Both the position numbers and the translations under genes were made by a program. A DNA stretch of 64,000 nt from Pseudonocardia parietis. Lineage in GTDB: Bacteria; Actinomycetota; Actinomycetes; Mycobacteriales; Pseudonocardiaceae. Positions 17,241-26,644 of this stretch are shown in pieces. Under the pieces are notes generated by a model. It saw only the letters and a program-made list of their open reading frames with translations. It was not told where the DNA came from and searched no databases. Numbering within the stretch: the first letter of the stretch is position 1; the number at the start of each line of letters is the position of its first letter. Where the stretch lies: assembly GCF_017876315.1 (NCBI RefSeq), contig NZ_JAGINU010000003.1:1-64000 (forward strand), read 5' to 3'.

Positions 17241-19193
17241 GTGGTGGTTGAGCACGGCTGGATGAGCGCGGCGGAGGTGGCCAGACAGCTCGGAGTGCGG
17301 CGGGGCCAGGTGGAACAGCTGGTCCGGGCAGGGCAGCTTCCGCGCCCACACACCCGCGGAGACCGTAGGCGAGTGTGGGCCGCCGCCGACGTGGCGACGT
17401 TGCTAGCCCGGTTCGAGGGCCGCACGGTCAGCGGGCTTGCGTCGGCGCTGTCGCCGCCGGCGGCGCCGCTGCCGCGGCTGATCGATCAGGTCATCGACTA
17501 TGAGCCGCCAGCAGCTCCCCCATCAGGCGGGGGTCGCTCGCTGGAGCTGCATCTGCGGGTCTGGGACGGGCCGGCTCCGGAGGGCCGCCGGGTGGTGGTC
17601 GTCCTGGGCGTGTTCAGCGCCTTCACCTACTCGCCGCCTGAGCGCTCTCGACCGGCGAGTTCTGCGGGGCCAGGCCGGGAGGAGCTGGTTTGCGCGGAGA
17701 TCGCCCGCCGGTGGCTGCCGGTCCCGCCGATGGACTGTGTGTGGTTTCGGTACTGGCCCGGCGACACCTATCCGCTGTGCAACCTGATGTTTTCCTGGCC
17801 CCCGCCACGGGGGCGCTTCGACTGGCTGGCCGGAGCGAAGGACGCGGTGGGCCGGCTCCCTGAGCCCGACGGGCACCGCCGCCCGGCCAGCTACGCAGAT
17901 CTGGACATGGTCGTGGGCGCCCCCGTCGAGGCCTACCCCGAACCGGTCTACACCAGCGACACCGTCCGCCGGTTTTACCAGGCTGGCGGAGCCGGCCACC
18001 CCGGCGATTCCGGTGCCCTGGTAGATGCGGTGCACGACGACATCATGCTGGGCGAGCTGCTCGGTGCAGCCTCCGTGCTCGACACCCGCATCGGCGGAGA
18101 GGCGGGCGGCGTCGGTGAGACAGGCGAGGACCCTCCGCTCGGGCCCGCCCGGCGCGCGGACGCCGTGGCGGCGTGCAGGCTGCTAGCCGATGAGACCGGC
18201 CGCCGGATGCCAGCCCGGTCCGCGGTCCACGACGACGGCTGCGGCCCGGCAGGAGCCGAGCATGGCAGGCCACGGCGGTGGGCGGCGCGGGCGGTGCCGG
18301 TCGAACCCGGCCCGGCCGAGCGGCGGCTTCTGCAGCGCTACTCGGACCGATTCGCACTCGCCCTGCACCCGCACCCGCCCGATCCGGCCCAGGAGGCGCT
18401 ACTGCGGCGGCTGTGGGCGTGGGCCGACGCCACCGGGGCGTATGCCGACCTGCCCGACCCGCCACTGCACGCAGCCCTGGACGTCGCCGCGGATCTGCTG
18501 GGATTTCACTTGCGCGTGCAGCAGGGCTACCGGGTCCGCGACCACTACCAGCCGCACCCGGTGCGCGAGACCACGACACGCACGTTCACCGTGCGCGGCC
18601 CGATCGACCAGGCCTACCTGGACGGGCTCACCCCACTCGACCCCGCGCCCGAGCCCAGTCGCGGCGGCGACGCTGGCAGCGGGCTCGCGCGCCGCGCACG
18701 GGTGCTGGCCGCCGCGCTGGCCACCACTCGAGCAGACACGCGCGGCGGGCTGCTCTACGGGCTGGACCCGCACAGACACCTGGTTGCCGTCGCCAGTCCC
18801 GCGGCCGGGTTCGGTACCCAGTGTTATGCCTGCGAGTGGCCGCAGATGCCCGACTGGGACGACCCGGCCGGGCTGGCCGAGGCGGTATTGATCGGCGATG
18901 CCGGCCCGGATGACCGGGCGGTGTATGTCGACTGGCCCGACGGCCGGCTCACCCCGCTCCCGGGTCTCCCGCGTCAGCAAGCGCTCGAACCGTGGTCGTT
19001 CGGCCCCCACGCCGCTCCGGCCGCGCTCGCCCGCGACATCGCCGAGATGTTCGCCGTGCCCGGACGGCCCGGCCCTGCGCCGCCGCGGTGGCTGTACGCC
19101 GCACTGGAGAGCTCCGAGCACACCACCCGGCTCCGGTTACCCGTCGCACAGCTGCGCGGCCGCTGCCCCACCACCTCGGAGGGCAACCAATGA
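17241..19193 (+). CDS. large plasmid protein with N-terminal excisionase-like HTH
   Basis: 650 aa with a GTG start. Residues 8-55 (MSAAEVARQLGVRRGQVEQLVRAGQLPRP and the following basic wing) form a MerR/excisionase-type winged HTH. The remaining 600 residues match nothing I can name; they include Trp- and Pro-rich segments (WFRYWPGDTYPLCNLMFSWPPP) and a C-terminal ACEWPQMPDWDDPAGLAEAVLIG stretch. It starts the transfer region upstream of the split TraG-like gene. A similar HTH opens the partial gene at 63545. The role is unknown; DNA binding is inferred only from the first 60 residues. Confidence 0.65.
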   Translation: MVVEHGWMSAAEVARQLGVRRGQVEQLVRAGQLPRPHTRGDRRRVWAAADVATLLARFEGRTVSGLASALSPPAAPLPRLIDQVIDYEPPAAPPSGGGRSLELHLRVWDGPAPEGRRVVVVLGVFSAFTYSPPERSRPASSAGPGREELVCAEIARRWLPVPPMDCVWFRYWPGDTYPLCNLMFSWPPPRGRFDWLAGAKDAVGRLPEPDGHRRPASYADLDMVVGAPVEAYPEPVYTSDTVRRFYQAGGAGHPGDSGALVDAVHDDIMLGELLGAASVLDTRIGGEAGGVGETGEDPPLGPARRADAVAACRLLADETGRRMPARSAVHDDGCGPAGAEHGRPRRWAARAVPVEPGPAERRLLQRYSDRFALALHPHPPDPAQEALLRRLWAWADATGAYADLPDPPLHAALDVAADLLGFHLRVQQGYRVRDHYQPHPVRETTTRTFTVRGPIDQAYLDGLTPLDPAPEPSRGGDAGSGLARRARVLAAALATTRADTRGGLLYGLDPHRHLVAVASPAAGFGTQCYACEWPQMPDWDDPAGLAEAVLIGDAGPDDRAVYVDWPDGRLTPLPGLPRQQALEPWSFGPHAAPAALARDIAEMFAVPGRPGPAPPRWLYAALESSEHTTRLRLPVAQLRGRCPTTSEGNQ

Positions 19194-19300
19194 CCACCGG
19201 GCCCGGGCTACCGCCCCGCCAGCTCGGGTGCGGGACGGGCGGACTTGCCGGCCGGGCCGAGCCGGCCGGTTCAGACCTGGGCGGGGCCGTCGCGCGATGA
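19190..19300 (+). CDS. possible small protein
   Basis: 36 codons, Gly- and Pro-rich, starting with an ATGA overlap on the stop of the large HTH protein. The coupling is the only argument for it; the composition could equally be non-coding high-GC sequence. It lies 51 bp before the TraG-like gene. Confidence 0.25.
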   Translation: MTTGPGLPPRQLGCGTGGLAGRAEPAGSDLGGAVAR

Positions 19301-19351
19301 GTACCGCCGAAGCTCGGCGATCGATCGAGATGGTTTACGAACTGAGGAGCA

Positions 19352-20407
19352 GTGATGAGGTCAGACTCGCGGGACACGCTGGATACACAGGTGGTGCTGG
19401 GGGTGACGTTCACGGCCCTGGCCGCAGGGGTAGCCGGGATCGGGGTCCTGCTGATGGCAGCGCTGGCGTTGGCGTCCTGGCTCGTCGGTGCCGGCCTGGC
19501 GTGGCCGTCCGTTGGCGATGCGCTGGCCACCGTGTCGGCCATGGCTGGAGACCCTGTCGGTGGCCCGGCCCCGCAGCCGTGGGCGGTGCTCCAACAGGCC
19601 CCGATGGTGTTCCTGGTGGTCGCGGCGGCCCTGATCACGGCCGCGGCGGTCGTGGTGGTGGTGCTGGCAGGGCTGGCGTGGCGGCGATGGGGACCGACCC
19701 AGGCCGGGCACGCGACCCGAGCACAGCTACGCAGCGAGCTGTCTGAGACCAATGCCCGCGAGCGGGCTCGGGAGACCCGACCGAGTCTGACGGTCACGGA
19801 GCGGCGCGGGCTGCCGCCGGAGGAGTTGGGGGTGCCGCTGCCGCGTGGGCCTGCCGGCCCGCTCTGGGCTGCGCAGGACAACCACACCGGGGCATTGGCG
19901 CCGACCCGCGCGGGGAAAACGACCACTGACCAGATCCCCAAGGCTCTGGCCGCACCGGGCGCGCTGTGGTGCTCGTCATCGCAGCGTGACCTGTTTCTGC
20001 ACACCGCGCTGGCGCGGACCCGCCGCCCGCAGGCTGGCCCGGTACAGCTGCTCGATGCCACCGGCACCGTAGGTTTCCCGGCCCAGGCGTACTGGCCCCC
20101 GATGACCGGTTGCACCGACGCCGAGGTCGCCGACCGCCGGGCCGGGATCCTCGTCGAGACCTCCGGCAGCGCCGGGCGGGCCGCTAAGGCCAGCAGCTCG
20201 GGCAACGAGGAGTTCTTCCGCGAGCACACCATCATGGTGCTGCGCGCCTACCTGTTCGCCGCCGCAGTGGCGAACAAACCGGTCGAGGACCTGGTGGCCT
20301 GGGCGGCCAACCCGCACCACAAGGACCCGCTGGCGATCCTGCAAGGCGCTCACACCCAGCTCTACGAGGAACTCAACGCCGAACGGCAAGAGGATCCGCG
20401 CACCTCG
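19352..20407 (+). pseudogene. TraG/VirD4-like coupling ATPase, 5' part split by IS21
   Basis: 352 codons before the IS. Two N-terminal hydrophobic segments (about 14-50 and 80-105) anchor the protein, then APTRAGKTTTDQIPKAL gives a P-loop. Type IV coupling proteins of this class pump the relaxase-DNA complex to the recipient. The gene can start at GTG 19352 or ATG 19355, after a good GAGGAG site. It is cut at 20407 by a complete IS21 element; the rest resumes in frame at 22661. The restored protein would be about 620 aa, the size of the intact paralogue at 29826-31526. Confidence 0.85.
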
Positions 20408-20477
20408 TGTCGACGACGCGCTGAGACTGACCCTCTAGCGACGGGTTGGGACTGACCCCTCCATCGAGGCTGGAGGG

Positions 20478-21749
20478 GTGATCACGTTGGAAGAGTGGGC
20501 TGAGGTCCGTCGTCTGCACCGCGCCGAGGGCGTGCCGATCAAGGAGATCGTCCGCCGGCTGGGACTGGCGCGAAATACGGTGCGGGCGGCGTTGCGGGCC
20601 GACGCGCCGCCCTCGCGGGAGCGTGGACCGCGCGGGTCGTTGGTGGACAAGGTGGAGCCGCAGGTCCGGGCCCTGCTGGCCGAGTATCCGAGGATGCCGG
20701 CGACGGTGATCGCCGAGCGGATCGGCTGGACACACTCGTTGACCATCCTCAAGGACCGGGTGCGTGAGCTGCGGCCGTTGTTCGCCCCTCCCGACCCGGC
20801 GGACCGGATCGAGTACGCCCCCGGTGAGCTCGCGCAGTGCGACCTGTGGTTCCCGCCGGTCCCGATCCCGGTCGGTGCCAGCGGGGCGCGGGTCCTGCCG
20901 GTGTTGGCGATGACCTGCGGCTTCTCCCGGGTGACGGACGCTGTGATGATCCCGTCCCGCAAGGCCGGCGACATCCTGGCCGGGATGTGGGAGATCATCG
21001 CAGGGTGGGGCCGCTGTCCCCGCACGCTGGTCTGGGACCGCGAGGCCGCGATCGGCGGCACCGGGCGACCCGGCGTCGAGGCAGCTGCGTTCGCCGGGAC
21101 GCTCGGGGTGCGGATCAAGCTCACCCCGGCACGGGACCCGGAGTCGAAGGGACTGGTGGAGCGGCGCAACGGCTACTTCGAGACCTCCTTTCTGCCCGGA
21201 CGCAGCTTCGTCTCGCCGTTCGACTTCAACGCCCAGATCGAGACTTGGTTGACCGAGGTGGCGGGCGCCCGGCACCTGCGCTCGATTGGGACCACCCCCG
21301 CCACGCGGTGGCCGATCGACCGGGCCGCGATGGTCGCCCTGCCGCCGGTGGCGCCGCAGGTCGGGCTGACCGGGCGGGTTCGGCTGGCGCGTGACTACTA
21401 CGTGCGCGTCGACGGCAACGACTACTCGGTCAACCCGGCCGCGATCGGCCGGTTCGTCGACTGGATCGCCACTCCCGCCCTGGTCGCGGTCACCTGCGCC
21501 GGGCAGATCGCGGCCACCCACGAGCGGGTCTGGGCCAGCGGCGCCACGGTGACCGATCCCGAGCACCGGGCCACCGCCCGCGCCCTGCGCACTGCGTTCA
21601 CCGCCGCCCGTGACCGCGCCCGCCATGACACGCGCTCCCACACCGATGGGCACGTCGTGGCCCTGCGCGCGCTGCCGGATTACGACGCGCTCTACGGCGT
21701 GAACTTCGACCCCGCACCCGACCCGACCGCCACCGCTGAAGGGCAGTAG
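20478..21749 (+). CDS. istA: IS21-family transposase IstA
   Basis: 423 aa with a GTG start. An N-terminal HTH (EGVPIKEIVRRLGLARNTVRAALRAD) is followed by the integrase catalytic core, where D in AQCDLWFPPV, D in LVWDREAAIGG and E in DPESKGLVERRNGYFE form the DDE set. The C-terminal domain (VRVDGNDYSVNP) is the family's Mu-like beta barrel. It lies 70 bp from the left end of the element. The stop at 21749 is immediately followed by the istB start, so expression is coupled. Full length and apparently active. Confidence 0.93.
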   Translation: MITLEEWAEVRRLHRAEGVPIKEIVRRLGLARNTVRAALRADAPPSRERGPRGSLVDKVEPQVRALLAEYPRMPATVIAERIGWTHSLTILKDRVRELRPLFAPPDPADRIEYAPGELAQCDLWFPPVPIPVGASGARVLPVLAMTCGFSRVTDAVMIPSRKAGDILAGMWEIIAGWGRCPRTLVWDREAAIGGTGRPGVEAAAFAGTLGVRIKLTPARDPESKGLVERRNGYFETSFLPGRSFVSPFDFNAQIETWLTEVAGARHLRSIGTTPATRWPIDRAAMVALPPVAPQVGLTGRVRLARDYYVRVDGNDYSVNPAAIGRFVDWIATPALVAVTCAGQIAATHERVWASGATVTDPEHRATARALRTAFTAARDRARHDTRSHTDGHVVALRALPDYDALYGVNFDPAPDPTATAEGQ

Positions 21750-22586
21750 ATGACCACCCCGAAGACGACCGCGACGACCAGCACGACAGCAGCCACGGAA
21801 GCCACGAAGACCGGTGGCGTGAGCACCGAGCTCGGCTCGAAGCTGGCCTACCTGACTCGCGTGTTGAAGACGCCCACGATCGCCCGCGTCTGGGACGACC
21901 TCGCCGCCCAGGCCCGCGACCTGAACTGGTCGCACGAGGAGTACCTGACCGCGGTCCTGGAGCGCCAGGTCGCCGACCGTGAGTCCGCCGGCACCACCAT
22001 GCGCATCCGCACCGCCCACTTCCCGGCCGTGAAAACGCTGGAGGAGTTCAACCTCGACCATCTGCCCTCTCTGCGCCGAGACCTGCTCGCCCATCTGGCG
22101 ACCGGCACGTTCGTGGCCAAGGCCGAGAACGTGATCCTGCTCGGACCGCCCGGGATCGGGAAGACCCACCTCGCGATCGGGATCGGGGTCAAAGCCACCC
22201 AGTCCGGGCACTCGGTGCTCTTCAACACCGCCGGCAACTGGATCACCCGCCTCGCTGCCGCGCACCAGGCCGGGCAGCTGGAGGCCGAGCTACGCAAGAT
22301 CCGCCGCTACAAGCTGATCATCATCGACGAGGTCGGCTACATCCCCTTCGACCACGACGCGGCGAACCTGTTCTTCCAGCTCATCGCCTCTCGCTACGAA
22401 CAGGGCTCGGTCATGGTCACCAGCAACCTGCCCTTCGGACGCTGGGGCGAGGTCTTCGGCGACGAGATCGTCGCCGCCGCGATGATCGACCGCCTCGTCC
22501 ACCACGCCGAGGTCCTCACCCTCTCCGGCGACTCCTACCGCACACGCGCCCGCCGCGAACTCCTCGCCAAAGACCGCGACAACTAG
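21750..22586 (+). CDS. istB: IS21-family helper ATPase IstB
   Basis: 278 aa. The N-terminal helical domain (LAYLTRVLKTPTIARVWDDLA) and the AAA+ core with Walker A LGPPGIGKTH (residues 131-140) and Walker B YKLIIIDEVGYIPF are typical of IstB, a DnaC-like ATPase that selects the target and recruits IstA. It starts at the base after the istA stop and ends 69 bp before the right terminal repeat. Some 35 residues of Thr/Ala-rich sequence precede the conserved part. Confidence 0.93.
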   Translation: MTTPKTTATTSTTAATEATKTGGVSTELGSKLAYLTRVLKTPTIARVWDDLAAQARDLNWSHEEYLTAVLERQVADRESAGTTMRIRTAHFPAVKTLEEFNLDHLPSLRRDLLAHLATGTFVAKAENVILLGPPGIGKTHLAIGIGVKATQSGHSVLFNTAGNWITRLAAAHQAGQLEAELRKIRRYKLIIIDEVGYIPFDHDAANLFFQLIASRYEQGSVMVTSNLPFGRWGEVFGDEIVAAAMIDRLVHHAEVLTLSGDSYRTRARRELLAKDRDN

Positions 22587-22660
22587 CACGAACCGGGCAC
22601 ACAGGGGTCAATCCCAAACCGTCGCCAGGGGGTCACTTCTAACCCGCCGTTGACACCTCG

Positions 22661-23467
22661 GGCGGGGTGTGGATGGGAGTCCGGCAGGTCGTCGGCCCCT
22701 GGGTGCTCAACCGGGCACTGCACCAGATGTGCAGTCCCCCGCCCGGCCGCGGGCTCGACCTGCGCTCGTTCATCGGGCAGCACGGCTCGCTGTATGTGAT
22801 CGGCGGATCCCGCCGGACCCGGTCCGCGGTACCGCTACTGACCGCGCTGGCCGAGGAATTCATTCTCGCCGCCGAGGCCCTGGCCGGCGACTACCCACAT
22901 GAACGGCTCGACCCGCCTGCCTCGGTGGTCCTCGACGAGCTCACCAACGCCACCCCGATCCCGCAGCTACCGAGCCTGCTGTCCCAGGTGGCGGGCAACG
23001 GCATCTCGATTCACTGGGCTGCACAGTCGATGGCGCTGCTGGAGGGAACCTACGGACCAGTCGGTGCCCGTAGCGTCATCGGCAACACCACCGCCCTGAG
23101 CGTGTGGGGTGGGATCCCCGACCCGGCCACCCTCGAAATGTTGTCCACCCTGATGGGGCAACGCCAGCAGGTCCGAACCCAATATCAACAGGACGGGATC
23201 TTGTCCCCGAGCCGTACCAGCGTCGGCACCGAATGGGTGCCGATCCTGCGCGCCGGCGAAATCCGGCAAATCCCCCGCGGGCAAGTGCTGCTGGTCTACC
23301 GGCACCTCGGCGCGATCCTGGCTCACACCACTCCCCTGAGCCACCGGCGCGACGCCGCCCAGATCCTGGCCGATGCCGACACCCTGCGCGGCCGCGCCGC
23401 ACCCGTCGACCCAGCCGGCTACGCCCATCGCGCCGCCACCATGGCGTCAGCCGCCCGGGACCGGTAG
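22661..23467 (+). pseudogene. TraG/VirD4-like coupling ATPase, 3' part
   Basis: 268 codons that continue the gene broken at 20407. GRGLDLRSFIGQHGSLYVIGG and ASVVLDELTNATPIPQLPSLLSQ (Walker B region) and then ISIHWAAQSMALLE match the same segments of the intact paralogue at 29826 (LFLDEIANITPV, ITVCAAAQDLAQLE). A start at 22667 could yield a fragment without the P-loop. Such a fragment would lack ATPase activity. The break is recent in appearance because no other damage is seen. Confidence 0.85.
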
Positions 23468-23527
23468 TGGCCTGCACGAACGGCGGCAACTGGAACCTTC
23501 GGACTCCTGCCGTCTGACCAACAGCCG

Positions 23528-23599
23528 TCGGATCGGCCGGATCCGACCGGGATGGCCGGCGACGGTCCCCGTCTCCGGCCGCGCTTCTGCGGGCCGGAG
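23528..23599. terminator. two hairpins between convergent genes
   Basis: TCGGATC and GATCCGA pair across 5 nt at 23528-23546, and CTCCGGCC and GGCCGGAG pair across 11 nt at 23573-23599. They lie in the gap between the convergent TraG-like and ParA-operon genes. No T-run follows, as is common in high-GC actinomycetes, so the terminator role is inferred from position. Confidence 0.4.
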
Positions 23600-23634
23600 G
23601 CGGGAGCTTCGCGCCGTTTCGGGCTCGTCTTACA

Positions 23635-24147
23635 TCATGGGCTCGTGTTGCGTCGCCGCCGTGCGCTGCGGCCGCGGCGTTTCGTCGCGGGCGGCATCCG
23701 GAACGGCTCGCCGCCGTTGAACCGCTGCTCCAGGTCGGCGGCCACCGTGATCATGTAGTCCTCGATCGCGGCGGTCATGTTCTCCGGGACGTCGTCGTCG
23801 GCATCGGGGTTTCGCGACGTCCAGTGAATCGCCGCCCGGAACCGGAAGTACGCGGAGTCTTCGACGTAGAACGACCGGTAGTCCTTCTCGCCCGGGATGC
23901 AGTCGGGGTCCTCCAGTGCATTCAGCTTCGGCGCGGCCGTCTTGGCCGCGCCGGCGCGTCGGCGCGCCGGCTGAGGCGCGGTCCGGGCTGGCTCGGGTTC
24001 CGTCGGCGCGGCGGTGGGCGTCTCGGTCGGTGTCTTGTCCGGCACGTCGACCGGTCCGAGCTTTGGGGGGGCAGGGGCGTCGGGGTCGACCGGGGCTGGC
24101 CGGTTCAGCCGCGCCCGGAGCCGATCGCCTTTTGGGGTAGGGCTCAT
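23635..24147 (-). CDS. probable partition partner of ParA
   Basis: 170 aa. Its start overlaps the parA stop by 4 bp (ATGA), the arrangement of a ParA with its centromere-binding partner. The first 75 residues are Pro/Ala/Thr-rich and basic. The second half (KDYRSFYVEDSAYFRFRAAIHW and ENMTAAIEDYMITVAADLEQRFN) resembles a short helical DNA-binding module, and the end is a basic tail (KRRGRSARRRRN). No canonical ParB motif is present. The role is inferred from the operon; sequence alone gives no family. Confidence 0.6.
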   Translation of the reverse strand: MSPTPKGDRLRARLNRPAPVDPDAPAPPKLGPVDVPDKTPTETPTAAPTEPEPARTAPQPARRRAGAAKTAAPKLNALEDPDCIPGEKDYRSFYVEDSAYFRFRAAIHWTSRNPDADDDVPENMTAAIEDYMITVAADLEQRFNGGEPFRMPPATKRRGRSARRRRNTSP

Positions 24148-24962
24148 CGCAGGACTCCGATCGGATGCCCGTCGCGCTGCATGAGGTCACGTTCCAGGAA
24201 TGCTCGGAAGATCCCGGCGAGACCGCGGGAGGCGATGTCGCTGCGGTCGCCGAGGCGCTCGCCAATCTGGAACGCCTCGTTCACGGCGGTGCGGCGTGGC
24301 ACCTCGGCCCGGACTTCGTCGCCGAAGGTCTCCAGGGCTTCGGTCCGGATGGCGTCTTCGATGCCTGTGCGAACGTCGAACGCGGATAGGACGACCCCAG
24401 CCCAGCGGAGCTGGTGCGAGCGCTGGATCTTCCTGACTCGTTCCTTCGCCTCGCCAGCCTTTCGGATCGCGTCCGTGGTCGGTGCAATCGGGGCGTAGGC
24501 GACGTCGGCGGCGTACATGGCCTGGGTGACGAGCGCTCCGGTCCGGCCGCCGGTGTCGAGCAGGATCAGGTCGTAGCGCTCGTAGAGCTCGGCATCCTCC
24601 AGGATGTCGTGCAACAGGTAGGCGTCGGCGATCGCGACCTGGGAGAAGCCTTGGAGGCTCGCCCCGGCTGGGATCAGGTCGACGCCATCCCACCCGCCGG
24701 GCCGGATCTCGGCGAGCGCCCGCTTTGCGCCCTTCTCCGAGCTCTCCTCCCCCGACGCGATCCCGGCGTCGTTCAGGACCTCCCCGAGTCCGGTCGCGTG
24801 CTGCCCGGCGCCTTGGCGGTACGACATGTTCTGCTCAGGGTCGATGTCGATCAGCAGCGTGCGGTAGCCGGCGCGTGACGCCTCCCCGGCCATCGTGAGC
24901 TGCCACAGGGTCTTGGCCGTCCCGCCCTTTCCCGACAGGACGACCGCGGTCGTGGCGGTCAT
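24144..24962 (-). CDS. parA: ParA-family partition ATPase
   Basis: 272 aa. The deviant Walker A motif GKGGTAKT at residues 11-18, TLLIDIDPEQN (Walker A') and YDLILLDTGGRTGALVTQ (Walker B) define the ParA/Soj family without an N-terminal HTH. It should bind non-specific DNA with ATP and move plasmid copies through its partner protein, whose gene overlaps at the 3' end. The upstream 25.19-25.43 kb region holds 108-bp direct repeats that could be the centromere. The gene encodes the maintenance of the replicon on which most of the window resides. Confidence 0.88.
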   Translation of the reverse strand: MTATTAVVLSGKGGTAKTLWQLTMAGEASRAGYRTLLIDIDPEQNMSYRQGAGQHATGLGEVLNDAGIASGEESSEKGAKRALAEIRPGGWDGVDLIPAGASLQGFSQVAIADAYLLHDILEDAELYERYDLILLDTGGRTGALVTQAMYAADVAYAPIAPTTDAIRKAGEAKERVRKIQRSHQLRWAGVVLSAFDVRTGIEDAIRTEALETFGDEVRAEVPRRTAVNEAFQIGERLGDRSDIASRGLAGIFRAFLERDLMQRDGHPIGVLR

Positions 24963-25191
24963 GTACTCCTCGCATCGTTGACTTCGGTGGGGCGCGTGTA
25001 GAACCCGCGTTGCCCGGAACGCTAGCGGCGCCCGCCGGGTCTACCTAGCACTGTGGGCGTGTCGTGCGTGCTCAGCTTCTCAAGCCTTGCATGCGTTGCG
25101 GGTCCGGTGTACGTCACGGGTCGCGCATGCTCTGTGAGCCCGTGAGTTATGGAACGTACTGACAGTGTGGCAGGCCCGAGAGGTTCATATT

Positions 25192-25425
25192 GCCCGACAA
25201 GCCCGTCACGCTTACGACGCACTGCATGTGTGCAGCGCTACCAGGGCGTCGGTAGCCCGACACACGTGGTGAGCCCGCAACATGCAACAGGCGTTTAGAG
25301 CCCGACAAGCCCGTCACACTTACGACGCACTGCATGTGTGCAGCGCTACCAGGGTGTCGGTAGCCCGGCACACGTGCCCAGCCCGCAACATGCACCGGGC
25401 GTTTAGAGCCCGGAAAGCCCATTAG
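25192..25425. repeat. 108-bp tandem repeats with AGCCCG motifs upstream of parA (candidate parS)
   Basis: Two almost identical 108-bp units (25192-25299 and 25300-25407) and the first part of a third run head to tail. Each unit contains several AGCCCG words (as AAGCCCG, TAGCCCG, GAGCCCG) and a palindrome CTGCATGTGTGCAG. Copies of the same word extend from 25136 to about 25500. The repeats lie about 230 bp upstream of parA, with no gene between 24963 and 25797, where a type Ib partition centromere would be expected. An iteron role in replication is the alternative. Confidence 0.6.
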
Positions 25426-25797
25426 GCTTCTCAGGCCCTAACAGCTTGCAGGACCCGTCGAGCCCCGCAAACACTGCTGGCTAGCTGGGCTCTGAAAGCC
25501 CGTAACGTATTACGAGTCAGCAGGCGTCAGCTCCCGGTGGGAGGTGCGCTCGGTCGACGGGAGGTGGCCGACCCGCGACGCTCGTCGACGGTGGTGCTGC
25601 GCAGTTGGATGCCGCAGCGCACCCCGGGTTCCGTCGAGACCCGGGCGTTCCAGCTGGCCGGTTTGGGTCCCCCCCTCCTGCGGCAAGAGGGGGCGTATCG
25701 AAGCTAGGCGTGAGGTTGAGGTTGGCCGTCGCAACCCCTTGGTCGCGGATTGGGTGACGTTCCGAGGACAGGAAACGCCGGGCGACGGAAGGGCCGA

Positions 25798-26640
25798 TTA
25801 TCGGCCCCGGGCCACCCGCTCGATCAGCGTCCGTGCCTCGGCCTCGTGGGCCGCGGCCTCAGAGAGTCGCCGAAAGGTGGCTGCGAATGCGTCTAGGTCC
25901 GGGCGCTCAGTGGGGAACGCCGGCCCGATGTCCGTAGCGACCTGAGCGGCGCGGGAGTCGTAGAGGTGGAAGGTGCCCTCAGGGGGAGGGACCATCGTCT
26001 GTCCGAACGGCAGGATCGCAACGTCGATGTTCGGGCGCTCGGACAGCTCAACGAGGTGCCGGAGCTGCCCGTTCATCACTTTCTGGGACCCGACGATCCA
26101 GCGAAGGGCAGCCTCGGATAGCACTTGCTCGAACCGCTTGTCGGGATCGTCGAGGAGCGCCAGCCGGCCGCGCCGCTCCACGGCCCATGCCTCGTCGGGG
26201 GTCCACTCGTCCAGGGCCACGGTGTACTCCCACGTTTGGAGGAGCCCGGGGACGATTGTCGGCTGCCACGAGCGGATCACCCGGGACTGCGTCTCCAGGA
26301 GGCGGATGCGGCGCTGGATCTCCGCGGCCCGCCGGATGATCCGCGTCTGTCCGGACACGGAGTCGGCCTTCACCGCGCTACACAGCTCCACGAGCTCGCG
26401 GCGTTGGTCCGGTGTGGCGTTCAGGGCGTGCCCGTACTGGGCGGCCTCGTCGGGATGGAGGGTGAACTGGCCGCGCTCGGCCCGCGTGATCTTGGACTGG
26501 GTCAGCCCGGAGAGGGCCGCGGCGTCAACTTGCCGCAGCCCCGTCCGACCGTCCGGGTGGCGGTACCCCTGGCGGATCTCCAACAGCAGCGCGGAGGTCC
26601 GGTCGCGGGGGTCGTCGGCCGACCGCTGACGTGTTGGCAC
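25798..26640 (-). CDS. XRE-family regulator with DUF5753 domain
   Basis: 280 aa. The HTH (AAALSGLTQSKITRAERGQFTL) is at about residues 35-60, followed by a helical domain with LLETQSRVIRSWQPTIVPGLLQTWEY, the DUF5753 signature found in many actinomycete XRE proteins (the Scr1 type). The GTG start at 26640 was chosen because it lies 4 bp after the stop of the DUF6879 gene. A longer frame exists but has no argument for it. DUF5753 regulators are usually paired with a small DUF397 or DUF6879 protein; here the partner is DUF6879. Confidence 0.8.
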   Translation of the reverse strand: MPTRQRSADDPRDRTSALLLEIRQGYRHPDGRTGLRQVDAAALSGLTQSKITRAERGQFTLHPDEAAQYGHALNATPDQRRELVELCSAVKADSVSGQTRIIRRAAEIQRRIRLLETQSRVIRSWQPTIVPGLLQTWEYTVALDEWTPDEAWAVERRGRLALLDDPDKRFEQVLSEAALRWIVGSQKVMNGQLRHLVELSERPNIDVAILPFGQTMVPPPEGTFHLYDSRAAQVATDIGPAFPTERPDLDAFAATFRRLSEAAAHEAEARTLIERVARGR

Positions 26641-26644
26641 CGCG

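Larger units (their letters stand above)
20408..22655 (+). mobile_element. complete IS21-family insertion sequence with 5-bp target duplication
   Basis: 2248 bp. The ends are imperfect inverted repeats of about 26 bp: left TGTCGACGACGCGCTGAGAC and right (reverse complement) TGTCAACGGCGGGTTAGAAG, both followed by TGACCC. The 5-bp direct repeat CCTCG flanks it at 20403-20407 and 22656-22660. It carries istA and istB in the usual order and looks intact. Removing it with one copy of the repeat restores the TraG-like frame. Confidence 0.92.

Noticed and set aside
20373..22265. 630-codon minus-strand frame across IS21
   Set aside because: Antisense to istA and istB, which have full domain support.
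25192..25425. CRISPR array
   Set aside because: The unit is 108 bp, there are only about two copies and no unique spacers or cas genes.
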